From assembly GCF_002211285.1 (NCBI RefSeq), contig NZ_LOKX01000012.1, positions 372,001 through 436,000 of the forward strand: a stretch of DNA of 64,000 nt, given 5' to 3'. This document shows positions 26,136 to 33,860 of the stretch, one piece after another. The stretch's first letter is position 1; the number at the start of each line of letters is the position of its first letter. The position numbers were made by a program, and so were the translations under genes. Source of the stretch: Rhizobium sp. R635 (GTDB taxonomy: Bacteria > Pseudomonadota > Alphaproteobacteria > Rhizobiales > Rhizobiaceae). The notes under the pieces are model-generated. The model saw nothing but the letters and a program-made list of their open reading frames with translations, was not told where the DNA came from and searched no databases.

Positions 26136-27482
26136 TCAGCGGATGACGATCTTGTCGCCGAGCGTGCTCTTCAGCTCGCTCTCGGCATCACTGACCGCGG
26201 CATCGACGGTCTTGTCGCCGGTCCAGGATGCCTGGAGGTTCTTCCACATGATGTTCCAGTAGGTGCCGAAATCGGAATTGTTCGGCATCGCATTGGCATG
26301 CGGCAGCAGGCGTTCCGTGGCTTCGCGGGTCCAGCGGTCGGCCGAGTAGAAATCGACTTCGGATTCTGCCTCGGAGATGCCGAGATGGGCCGATTTGACC
26401 GCATGCAGCGCATTAATGCGCGGCTCGGAGGCGATCGTGATCAGCTGGGCGGCGATATCGGTGTCTTCCTTGTCGTGACCTGAGGTCAAGAGGTAGACGA
26501 GCGGATGGGTCAGCGTGTTGGCCTTGCCGCCTTCGCCGGCCGGGATCAGCGCGAAGATCACGTTGCCGAAGAAGTCCTTGAGGCCTTCCTGGTTGACGAG
26601 ACGGGCATAGTGCCAGGTGCCGCCGTCCCAGATGCCGGCCTTGCCGGTGGCGACTTCCTTCCACCATTGGTCGCCCGGCATGCCGATATGGTTCTTCTTC
26701 GTAACGCCTGATTTAACGGCATCGGCGAAGAACTGGTAGGTGCGGGTCATCGCCGCCTTGTCGAAGACGAGCTTGCCGCCCTCTTCCATCGTGCCGCCGA
26801 AGCTGGTGTAGAACTGCCAGTAGTCGGGGCCGTTGCTGGGGCGCGGATAGAAGCCGTAGCCCGCCTGGACGAGGCCCTTGTCCTGCATCTTCTTGGCGTC
26901 TTCGAGCAGGTTCTTCATCGTATACTTGCCGTCCTGGACGCTCTGCGGCAGCGCGTCCAGATCGGCGTCGCTATAGCCGATCGCCTTCATATAAGGCTTC
27001 CAGAAGAACATCGGGCGGGATTCGGCATCCTGCGGAATGCCGTAGACGGTGCCGTTGTAGGAGGCGATCAGCAGCAGGTTCTCGTAGATGCCGTTGAGCG
27101 GCCAGGAGTCGAGATCGACGTAATCCTCGATCGGAACGATGAGGCCGGCCTGCGACCAGGGCGCGATGTCTTCATGGCCGCTGACGACGATATTGGGCGC
27201 GGTCTTGGCTTCCGCAGCGAGCGTCAGCGCCTGCTTGAAGTCCTCCCAGGCGGAGTAGGATTTCTTCTCGACGGTGATCTTCAGGTCTTCGCCCTTGAGC
27301 GCGGCCTGGCGCTGCAGCTGCTGGGCTGCGATCTCGATGGCGTCGAGGCGATAGACGTCGTTCGGGCCGGTGCCACCGGCCCAGACGCTGATGGTGATGT
27401 CCTTGGCGAATGCGAGAGCGGACGTCGAAGCCAGGATGGCGGCCGCGACGGTGAGGGACTTCAGTGTCGGTAAAATGGTCAT
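26136..27482 (-). CDS. Ugp/Mal-type ABC transporter substrate-binding protein
   Basis: 448 residues of extracellular solute-binding family 1. A Sec signal (MTILPTLKSLTVAAAILASTSALAFA) is followed by 'KDITISVWAGGTGPNDVYRLDAIEIAAQQLQRQAA'. I chose the ATG at 27482 because GGGGAG lies 9 nt before it; the ATG at 27491 abuts that site. First gene of the seven-gene operon running to 20285. Ligand unknown; the operon's diesterase and phosphatase point to a glycerophosphodiester or sugar phosphate. Confidence 0.9.
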   Translation of the reverse strand: MTILPTLKSLTVAAAILASTSALAFAKDITISVWAGGTGPNDVYRLDAIEIAAQQLQRQAALKGEDLKITVEKKSYSAWEDFKQALTLAAEAKTAPNIVVSGHEDIAPWSQAGLIVPIEDYVDLDSWPLNGIYENLLLIASYNGTVYGIPQDAESRPMFFWKPYMKAIGYSDADLDALPQSVQDGKYTMKNLLEDAKKMQDKGLVQAGYGFYPRPSNGPDYWQFYTSFGGTMEEGGKLVFDKAAMTRTYQFFADAVKSGVTKKNHIGMPGDQWWKEVATGKAGIWDGGTWHYARLVNQEGLKDFFGNVIFALIPAGEGGKANTLTHPLVYLLTSGHDKEDTDIAAQLITIASEPRINALHAVKSAHLGISEAESEVDFYSADRWTREATERLLPHANAMPNNSDFGTYWNIMWKNLQASWTGDKTVDAAVSDAESELKSTLGDKIVIR

Positions 27483-27616
27483 TTTCTTCATCTCCCCAGA
27501 AGAGCAGTGTGAGGCCTCTTTGACGGGTCATCACTGGTGTTGACGACCGTTTCGAAAGCCCGCGAAAACGTGACAAGTCCCGCTCTATGGGTTTGTTGTA
27601 ACGGCCGAATGACAAA

Positions 27617-27634
27617 TTTGAGCACGTGTGCAAA
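27617..27634. promoter_or_regulatory. Candidate LacI operator before the Ugp/Mal-type operon
   Basis: TTTGAGCACGTGTGCAAA has inverted TTTG/CAAA arms around a CACGTG core (TTTG-N2-CACGTG-N2-CAAA), 135 bp upstream of the binding-protein start. It is a plausible target of the LacI regulator encoded in the same operon. It also lies before the rightward YbaK gene. Confidence 0.5.
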
Positions 27635-27731
27635 ATTATTATGACCATGTCCGAGCGACTTGCAAGCGGCGGTTTTCGGCAGGCATCTTTTACGCTTCAA
27701 ATTGCTCCTTTCCTGGTCTAGCATCCCGGCC

Positions 27732-28190
27732 ATGAGCCTCGAATCCGTCCGCGCTTTTCTGAGCACCCACGCACCCGATATCGAAATCATCGAAACCGCC
27801 GAGAGCTCCTCGACGGTGGCGCTTGCCGCCGAAGCCCATGGCGTGGAGCCTGCCCAGATCGCCAAGACGATTTGCCTGCGCGTGGGCGAGCAGGCGATGC
27901 TGGTCGTTGCCGGCGGCACGGCGCGGCTCGACAATCGCAAGTTCAAGGATACGTTCGGAGGCAAGGGGCGCATGCTCGATGCGGAGGAGGTCGTTGCGAT
28001 GACGAGCCATCCCGTCGGCGGCGTCTGCCCGTTCGGCCTGCCCGCGCCATTGCCCATCTATTGCGACATCTCGCTGAAACGCTTCGACGAGGTGGTGCCC
28101 GCCGCCGGCTCGACGAATTCGGCCGTGCGCATCGCCACCGGGCGGCTTGCGGAGCTCACCGGCGCGAGCTGGGTCGACGTCTGCCAGTAA
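27732..28190 (+). CDS. YbaK/EbsC-type aminoacyl-tRNA deacylase
   Basis: 152 residues of the YbaK/ProRS-associated domain. Motifs include 'SSTVALAAEAHGVEPAQIAKTICLRVGEQAMLVVAGGTARLDNRKFKDTFG' (catalytic-site lysine in 'IAKTI') and 'VGGVCPFGLP', the GG-x-x-PFG loop of the family. Members hydrolyse mischarged tRNAs such as Cys- or Ala-tRNA(Pro). The ATG at 27732 gives the usual domain length; an upstream in-frame start adds a tail with no family similarity. A single-gene unit. Confidence 0.88.
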   Translation: MSLESVRAFLSTHAPDIEIIETAESSSTVALAAEAHGVEPAQIAKTICLRVGEQAMLVVAGGTARLDNRKFKDTFGGKGRMLDAEEVVAMTSHPVGGVCPFGLPAPLPIYCDISLKRFDEVVPAAGSTNSAVRIATGRLAELTGASWVDVCQ

Positions 28191-28274
28191 AGCGGCAGAA
28201 GAACTTCAAACTTGAGAATGAGTACCTATATTAGCTCCCGATATGCCACGATTGTGCATGACAGGAGATCAGGA

Positions 28275-29282
28275 ATGCCGGGTGCCGTTTCGCGTTTTGC
28301 CAAGATTGCGGCGATTGCCGTACTGACGAGCGCTACCGTTTTTGCTTCGCTCGGTGATGCCGAGGCCCGCCGCGCCGGCGGCTCCGGTTTCGGGAGCCGC
28401 GGCACGCGCACCTTCCAGGCTCCGCCCGTCACCCAGACCGCACCCGCGCCTGCCGCGCCGATCGAACGGTCGATGACGCCGCGTCCGCAGACGACGGCGC
28501 CGGCCACCGCACAGCAGCCCCTCGGCGCCCAGCGGCCCGGCCTCTTCAACGGCTTCGGCCGTTCGATGATCGGCGGCCTGATCGCCGGCGGCCTTCTCGG
28601 CATGCTGCTCGGCCACGGTTTCGGCGGCGGCTTCGGCTTCCTCGGTATGCTGCTGCAGATCGCCCTTATCGGCGGCGCGATCATGCTCGCCATGCGTTAT
28701 TTCGCCAACCGCCGCCAGCCTTCTTATGGCGTCGGCGGTCAGAGCCGCTCCTTTGGTCAGTCCTACGGCATGTCGCCCGCCAACCATTCGTCGTTCCAGA
28801 TTCCGGCGATCGGTTCGGGCGCCGGTTACGCCGGACAGTCGAGCGGCAATCGCCCGAGCGACGAGATCGGGCTCGCGCAGGCCGATCTCGACCAGTTCGA
28901 GGAATTGCTGACGAACGTGCAGACAGCTTACGGCGCCGAAGACTACGGCACGTTGCGCCGTCTGACGACGCCCGAGGCCATGTCCTATCTTGCCGAGGAG
29001 CTCGGCGAAAACGCCACCAACGGCGTGCGCAACCGCGTCTCCGACGTCAAGCTGCTGCAGGGCGATATCGCCGAGGCCTGGCGCGAGGACGGCCAGGAAT
29101 TTGCAACGCTCGCCATGCGCTACTCCTCGATCGATGCCATGGTCGAACGCGACAGCGGCCGTGTCGTCTCCGGCGACGACCGCCGGCCGAGCGAAAGCAC
29201 CGAGATCTGGACCTTCGTGCGCAGGCCCGGCGCGGACTGGAAACTCGCCGCGATCCAGGGCACCGAGCAGCGCGCCGCTTAA
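28275..29282 (+). CDS. Tim44-like domain protein with glycine-rich N terminus
   Basis: 335 residues. An N-terminal signal or anchor (MPGAVSRFAKIAAIAVLTSATVFASLGDAEA) is followed by a Gly/Ser/Pro-rich low-complexity stretch. A hydrophobic, glycine-rich region follows ('MIGGLIAGGLLGMLLGHGFGGGFGFLGMLLQIALIGGAIMLAMRYFANRR'), then a C-terminal Tim44-like domain ('DQFEELLTNVQTAYGAEDYGTLRRLTTPEAMSYLAEEL...TEIWTFVRRPGADWKLAAIQG'). Alphaproteobacterial relatives are inner-membrane proteins of poorly known function. AGGAGATCAGGA precedes the ATG. It ends before a strong terminator. Confidence 0.85.
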   Translation: MPGAVSRFAKIAAIAVLTSATVFASLGDAEARRAGGSGFGSRGTRTFQAPPVTQTAPAPAAPIERSMTPRPQTTAPATAQQPLGAQRPGLFNGFGRSMIGGLIAGGLLGMLLGHGFGGGFGFLGMLLQIALIGGAIMLAMRYFANRRQPSYGVGGQSRSFGQSYGMSPANHSSFQIPAIGSGAGYAGQSSGNRPSDEIGLAQADLDQFEELLTNVQTAYGAEDYGTLRRLTTPEAMSYLAEELGENATNGVRNRVSDVKLLQGDIAEAWREDGQEFATLAMRYSSIDAMVERDSGRVVSGDDRRPSESTEIWTFVRRPGADWKLAAIQGTEQRAA

Positions 29283-29299
29283 AGAACGCTCTTATTCAT

Positions 29300-29337
29300 G
29301 CCGCCCAAGCTGTCAGTCAGTTCGGGGCGGCTTTTTT
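29300..29337 (+). terminator. Rho-independent terminator of the Tim44-domain gene
   Basis: Stem GCCGCCC / GGGCGGC followed directly by six T residues, 18 bp after the stop codon. Confidence 0.85.
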
Positions 29338-30367
29338 AATTCACCGCGACCGGCTTGGAGCGCATGCGGGAAACGGTCTCGCGCTCGGCGCGTTTGCAGC
29401 GCATCGGCGGCAGGCCCCGATCCATCAGGTCCATGTCTTCAAGCACCATGTCGCCCATCTTCTTGAAGGCGCTGTCGAGCGCGCCGGCCCGGTGCGCCGA
29501 GCGGATGAAGCCTTTCAGGCTCCGCACGGGATGGTCGGCCGGCAGAGGCTCTTGCGGGTAGACGTCGCTTGCCGCGACGATGTGGCCTGATGAGACCGCC
29601 GCCGTCAGCGCGTCGAAATCGACGACATCGGCGCGGCTGAGGAGAATGAAGGCCGCGCCCCTGCGCATGCTGGCAAAGGCCTCAGCGCCGAGAAAACCCT
29701 TGTTTTCGCTGGTGACGGCTGCGACGACGAAGACGAAATCGCTTTTCGTCAGCACATCCTCCAGGCTTGCGGGTTCGACGCCGTTTTCTTCGAGGATCGA
29801 GCGCGGTAACCAGGGATCGAAGACCCTGATGCGCGCCCGGAAGCCGGACAGAACCCGGCGCAGCGCCTTGCCGAGATCGCCGAAGCCGACGATGCCGATC
29901 TCCGAGCCGGCAATCAGCCGCGCGCTTGCATTGCCCTCCCCGCCCCAGAGCTCGCTGCCTTCGCGGAAGGCGACATCCGCATCGACGATTCCGCGCGACA
30001 GGGCCAGCGCAAAGCCGAGACCGATTTCGGCTACCGGCTCGGCAAAGACCTGGCCCGTCGTTACGACATGAATGCCGCGCTCAAAGAGCACATCATAGGG
30101 CATGTTGTTGAGGAGATTGCTCTCGACGTTGAGGATCGAGCGCAAGGCCTGCATTCTGGCAAGCGTTTCCGCCGAAAGCGGCGGCTGGCCGATGATATAG
30201 CGCGCCCTGCCGAGGATGCCATCGCCGAGGCCGGCGATATTGTCCGGATCGGCCTCGACGATTTCGTATTTCGCATGTAGTTCGGCGCGCGCCTCGTCGG
30301 TGAAGATCAGGTCGAGCGTGCGCGGTTCGGGCGCGCTGATCGCCAGCGGACGTTCGGTATTGGTCAT
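29336..30367 (-). CDS. D-isomer-specific 2-hydroxyacid dehydrogenase family protein
   Basis: 343 residues from MTNTERPLAISAPEPRTLDLIF. The NAD-binding Rossmann motif 'GSEIGIVGFGDLGKALRRVLSGF', the substrate arginine in 'LLSRADVVDF' and the C-terminal 'AHRAGALDSAFKKMGDMVLEDM' fit the family. The usual active-site Glu-His pair is altered: the region around 'YPQEPLPADHPVRSLKGFIRSAHRAGAL' keeps E and H. An in-frame ATG at 30382 forms part of the ribosome site (ATGGAGGAG), so 30367 is preferred. The gene converges on the Tim44 gene. Confidence 0.85.
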   Translation of the reverse strand: MTNTERPLAISAPEPRTLDLIFTDEARAELHAKYEIVEADPDNIAGLGDGILGRARYIIGQPPLSAETLARMQALRSILNVESNLLNNMPYDVLFERGIHVVTTGQVFAEPVAEIGLGFALALSRGIVDADVAFREGSELWGGEGNASARLIAGSEIGIVGFGDLGKALRRVLSGFRARIRVFDPWLPRSILEENGVEPASLEDVLTKSDFVFVVAAVTSENKGFLGAEAFASMRRGAAFILLSRADVVDFDALTAAVSSGHIVAASDVYPQEPLPADHPVRSLKGFIRSAHRAGALDSAFKKMGDMVLEDMDLMDRGLPPMRCKRAERETVSRMRSKPVAVN

Positions 30368-30537
30368 CGATGTCTCCTCCATCGCAGCGTTTTGCGCTGC
30401 CTCGGCTCAGCGATTGATAGCGCCTGCGCAGGGTGCTTTCCAGGTTTCGGCGGAGGGAATGTGAAAACTGAAGGCCTTCGATGTGTCGATATCGAGGTGA
30501 CGCTGCCAAAAACGGCATTTGCCTATCAAGTAAGCAA

Positions 30538-30598
30538 TTGAATTAGCTTAGTATTTGTTTTGGTTCTCGTTGACGCCGCAAGTTCGTTGAACTAGCTT
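30538..30598. repeat. Direct repeat TTGAAYTAGCTT before hupE
   Basis: TTGAATTAGCTT (30538-30549) and TTGAACTAGCTT (30587-30598) are 49 bp apart in the divergent gap between the hydroxyacid dehydrogenase and hupE. The second copy overlaps a small inverted repeat AGTTC-GTT-GAACT. A regulator site is possible; nothing identifies the protein. Confidence 0.35.
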
Positions 30599-30673
30599 GA
30601 TGCGAACGGCCTGTAACCATGCCCGGTGTTCGGCCGTCACAAGATATCGGAAAACTCACGAGGGGATCGAGCA

Positions 30674-31273
30674 ATGAAATCAGCACTCAAGAGCGGCCTG
30701 CTTGCCTTGGCTGCCGCGGCGCTCCCGGCCGTCGCCACTGCCCATCCCGCCATCGGCGAAGCCGCCGGCTTCAGCCATGGCTTTGCCCATCCGATATCAG
30801 GCCTCGATCATATCCTCGCCATGGTGATGGTCGGTGTTTTCGCGTTTCAGCTCGGTGGCCGCGCGACATGGCTCGTGCCGGCGACCTTCGTTCTGGTGAT
30901 GGCGCTCGGCGGTGTCCTCGGCGTTGCCGGCATCAATGTTCCCTTCGTTGAAACCGGGATCGCGCTTTCCGTCGTCGTGCTCGGGGCGGCCATTGCCCTC
31001 AACGTCAAGGCGCCGCTTGCTGCAGCGCTCGGCACCGTCGGCCTCTTCGCCCTTTTTCATGGTCATGCGCACGGCGCCGAAATGCCGGAAAATGTGACCG
31101 GTGCGGCCTACGCCGCCGGTTTCATGATCGCAACCACGTTGCTGCACGTCGCCGGCCTTGCCCTTGGATATATCGTCGGCCGCGCCGGTGAACGTCAGGG
31201 CGTTTTCGTGACACGGGCAGCCGGCAGCATTGCGGCTATCTCAGGCGTCGGCATCCTCGCCGGCTTGATCTGA
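30674..31273 (+). CDS. hupE: HupE/UreJ family nickel/cobalt permease
   Basis: 199 residues. A signal-like first segment ends at 'AHP', followed by the family signature 'HPAIGEAAGFSHGFAHPISGLDHILAMVMVGVFAFQLGG' (HP-x4-DH metal motif) and 'ALFHGHAHGAEMPE', with about six membrane segments. Family members import Ni2+ or Co2+ for hydrogenase, urease or B12. No hydrogenase or urease gene is adjacent. The ATG at 30674 follows GAGGGGATCGAGCA; an upstream in-frame ATG at 30626 would extend beyond the signal. A strong terminator follows. Confidence 0.9.
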   Translation: MKSALKSGLLALAAAALPAVATAHPAIGEAAGFSHGFAHPISGLDHILAMVMVGVFAFQLGGRATWLVPATFVLVMALGGVLGVAGINVPFVETGIALSVVVLGAAIALNVKAPLAAALGTVGLFALFHGHAHGAEMPENVTGAAYAAGFMIATTLLHVAGLALGYIVGRAGERQGVFVTRAAGSIAAISGVGILAGLI

Positions 31274-31318
31274 ATCTGGCGGCAGTCCAGCCGCCTCCAT
31301 ACATCAAAGTCCAGTTAG

Positions 31319-31353
31319 AACGCCCGGTACGCGCCATACGCTGCCGGGCGTTT
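31319..31353 (+). terminator. Hairpin terminator downstream of hupE
   Basis: 9-bp stem AACGCCCGG / CCGGGCGTT ending in TTT. It separates hupE from the cyd promoter region. Confidence 0.65.
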
Positions 31354-31378
31354 CCGCGTGCTGCGCAGGCGCGCGGAT

Positions 31379-31427
31379 TTGATCAAAATCAAATTCGGCC
31401 GCGTCGCGTCGGGCTATATCCGATGCA
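31379..31427 (+). promoter_or_regulatory. FNR/FixK box and promoter of the regulator-cyd operon
   Basis: TTGATCAAAATCAA (31379-31392) is a perfect match to the TTGAT-N4-ATCAA anaerobox bound by FNR, FnrN and FixK proteins. A -10-like TATAT lies at 31415-31419, so a start near 31427 would put the box at about -41.5, the classical activating position. This predicts induction of the downstream genes at low oxygen. Confidence 0.8.
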
Positions 31428-31501
31428 CAATCAACGAACGGACATCCAAATTGACGCAGGGCCGCTTTGCCGACTGTCGGCTGGATACGAAAGTTAGTAT
31501 G

Positions 31502-31527
31502 GTGATTTCAGAAATTTCTGAAATCAC
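31502..31527. promoter_or_regulatory. Perfect 26-bp palindrome, likely operator of the GbsR/MarR-type regulator
   Basis: The arm GTGATTTCAGAAA is followed without spacer by its exact complement. It lies about 75 bp downstream of the predicted start and 20 bp before the regulator's ATG, so it would be in the leader. Its position favours autoregulation or a roadblock on the cyd transcript. Confidence 0.65.
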
Positions 31528-31546
31528 AGACACAACGGAAACGACC

Positions 31547-32125
31547 ATGAATCTTCCGCCTCTCGTCCAGTCCTTCGTTCTCCACTTCGGCGAAATGGGC
31601 TCCCGCTGGGGGATCAACCGCACGGTCGGCCAGATCTATGCGCTGCTCTTCGTCTCTCCCGCCCCGCTTTGCGCGGAGGAGATCGCCGACTCCCTCAGCA
31701 TCTCACGTTCCAATGTGTCGATGAGCCTGCGTGAATTGCAGGCCTGGAACCTCGTCCTTCTCAAGCACAAGCCGGACGATCGCCGCGATTTCTTCACCAC
31801 GCCCGATGATGTCTGGCAGATATTGCGGACGCTCGCCGAGGAGCGGAAGAAGCGGGAGGTCGACCCGACGCTGTCGGTCCTGCGTGAAATCCTGATGCAG
31901 CGCCCCGCGAGCGAAACCGAGCGCTATGCGCAAGAGCGCATGGGCGAGATGCATACGCTGATCGAACAGCTGACGCATTGGTATGAAGACGTAAAACAAC
32001 TTGAAACGGAAAGGCTCGCGACGCTACTCTCGCTTGGCGCGAAAGTGACAAAGCTTCTGGAGGCCAAGGACCGGGTCATCTCGCTCGGCCGCAGCCGCCG
32101 GCCGAATCCTGCGAACAAGAGTTAG
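31547..32125 (+). CDS. GbsR/MarR family transcriptional regulator of the cyd operon
   Basis: 192 residues starting MNLPPLVQSFVLHFGEMGSRWGINRTVGQIYALLFVSPAPLCAEEIADSLSISRSNVSMSLRELQAWNLVLLKHKPDDRRDFFTTPDD, the winged-helix core of the GbsR/YvaV group. A charged coiled C-terminal region is probably for dimerisation. In-frame starts upstream (31358, 31499) would place the operator palindrome in coding sequence, so the ATG at 31547 is preferred. It lies 4 bp before cydD in the same transcript. Relatives near cytochrome genes exist in alphaproteobacteria, but the ligand is not known. Confidence 0.85.
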   Translation: MNLPPLVQSFVLHFGEMGSRWGINRTVGQIYALLFVSPAPLCAEEIADSLSISRSNVSMSLRELQAWNLVLLKHKPDDRRDFFTTPDDVWQILRTLAEERKKREVDPTLSVLREILMQRPASETERYAQERMGEMHTLIEQLTHWYEDVKQLETERLATLLSLGAKVTKLLEAKDRVISLGRSRRPNPANKS

Positions 32126-32129
32126 CGCC

Positions 32130-33860
32130 ATGGGCACTGCTTTCTTCGACGCGACAAATGAAGCGGAGGCCCGGCCGCGGGATGGAGAGGCGCCGTTGCC
32201 ACGTGCCGGCGCGGCGAAAGGGCGGCTGCGCAATGCGGCGATGCTGCAGGCGCTCGCGGCCGCCATCTGGATCCCGCAGGCCGGGTTGCTCGCCCTCTCG
32301 ATCGGCCGCATCGCCGATGGCGGCGGATTGCACGACGTTTTCTGGCCGGCCCTCGGCATCCTCGTCCTCGGATTGGCAAGAAGCTGTCTCGACGCGGCTG
32401 GCGGCCGCCTCGCCTTTCGCGCCGCCCGCATAGAGCTTAGTCGCAAGCGGCAGGCCGCCGCCGCTGCTCTTTCCCTGTCTTCGCCTGTCGACCGCGGCCG
32501 GCCGGCCTCCGGCAAAGCCGCCAGCGTCATTGGCGAGCAGGCTGAACTCATCGTGCCCTATCTCGCCCGTTTCCAGCCGGCACGGATGAAGTCGAGCCTC
32601 GTGCCGCTCATCATCCTTGCCTTCATCCTCCCCGTCTCCTGGATTGCCGCGCTGGTCCTGCTGTTTGCCGCGCCGCTGATCCCCATCTTCATGGCGCTGA
32701 TCGGCTGGCGCGCCCAGGCTGCCAGCGAAAAGCAGCTTGTCGCGACCGGTGGCCTCAACGGCTTCCTGCTCGACCGCCTGCGCGGGCTGACGACGATCCG
32801 TGCGCTCGACGCGGTCGATGCGACGGCTTCTCGGCTGCGTCGCGAGGCGGAATCGCTGCGTGCACGCACCATGTCCGTGCTGAAGATCGCCTTTCTTTCC
32901 TCGGCCGTGCTTGAGCTTTTCGCCGCGCTCGGCGTGGCGATGATCGCCGTCTATGTCGGCTTCAGCCTGCTCGGCGAAATCCGTTTCGGCACCTGGTCGG
33001 GCGGGCTCGATTTGACCGAGGGATTGTTCATCCTGCTGCTCGCGCCCGCCTTCTTCGAGCCGCTGCGCGAACTCTCCGCCGTCTGGCACGACCGGGCGGC
33101 CGGCGAAGCGGCGCTGAAGGCGCTGGACGCGCTTGCGGCCGGTGGCTTGCCCATCCGGGGATCGGCCGAACCCATGGCTCCCGCCGGCGGCACGGCTCCG
33201 GATATCCGCCTTGAAAATCTCGCCTTTCGTTATGGCGCCGACGAACCGCTTGTTCTCGACGGTTTCAACCTCGATATCGCCGCCGGCGAACATGTGGCGC
33301 TGCTCGGCGCCAGCGGTTCCGGCAAGTCGACGCTTCTTTCGCTCGTTGCGGGACTGGCGCCCTGCAGCGAAGGCCGCATCGTCATCGGCGGCACCGAGCT
33401 TGCGGATGATACGGCCGCTGCCGTGCGCGGCGGCATGGCGTGGATCGGCCAGAACCCGCATATCTTTGCCGGTACCATCGCGGGCAATATCGCGCTCGGA
33501 AGGCCCGGCATCTCACGCGGCGACTTGGCCGGTGCGCTCGATGCCGCCAGCCTCGGAAGGGTGGCCGACGCCTATGGCAGCCGGCCGCTCGGCGAAGGCG
33601 GGATCGGGCTTTCCGACGGCGAGGCGTTGCGGCTTGCGATCGCGCGTGCGGCCTGCAATCCCGATCTCCAGATCATCCTGGCCGACGAGCCGACCGCCCA
33701 TCTCGACGCCGCCACAGCGGCCGAAGTGACCGAGAGCCTGCTTTCGCTCGCGAGCGGCCGCACCTTGATCGTCGCTACCCATGACCCGCTGCTTGCAGCC
33801 CGCATGCATCGCAGCCTGCGTGTCGATGCCGACAGCATGATGAGGGAGGCGGCCGAATGA
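32130..33860 (+). CDS. cydD: Cysteine/glutathione ABC exporter subunit CydD
   Basis: 576 residues: six-helix transmembrane domain, then an ATPase domain with Walker A 'LLGASGSGKSTLLSLVAGL' and Walker B 'LQIILADEPTAHLDA'. CydDC exports thiols to the periplasm and is needed to assemble cytochrome bd. The ABC signature is unusual, 'GLSDGEALRLAIARA' in place of LSGGQ. It overlaps cydC by four bases. The order cydDC-cydAB is common in rhizobia. Confidence 0.92.
   Translation: MGTAFFDATNEAEARPRDGEAPLPRAGAAKGRLRNAAMLQALAAAIWIPQAGLLALSIGRIADGGGLHDVFWPALGILVLGLARSCLDAAGGRLAFRAARIELSRKRQAAAAALSLSSPVDRGRPASGKAASVIGEQAELIVPYLARFQPARMKSSLVPLIILAFILPVSWIAALVLLFAAPLIPIFMALIGWRAQAASEKQLVATGGLNGFLLDRLRGLTTIRALDAVDATASRLRREAESLRARTMSVLKIAFLSSAVLELFAALGVAMIAVYVGFSLLGEIRFGTWSGGLDLTEGLFILLLAPAFFEPLRELSAVWHDRAAGEAALKALDALAAGGLPIRGSAEPMAPAGGTAPDIRLENLAFRYGADEPLVLDGFNLDIAAGEHVALLGASGSGKSTLLSLVAGLAPCSEGRIVIGGTELADDTAAAVRGGMAWIGQNPHIFAGTIAGNIALGRPGISRGDLAGALDAASLGRVADAYGSRPLGEGGIGLSDGEALRLAIARAACNPDLQIILADEPTAHLDAATAAEVTESLLSLASGRTLIVATHDPLLAARMHRSLRVDADSMMREAAE

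Noticed and set aside
32076..33461. Long antisense frame opposite cydD
   Set aside because: Codon content mirrors the real gene; its product is charged low-complexity sequence with no recognisable domain, and cydD is unambiguous.
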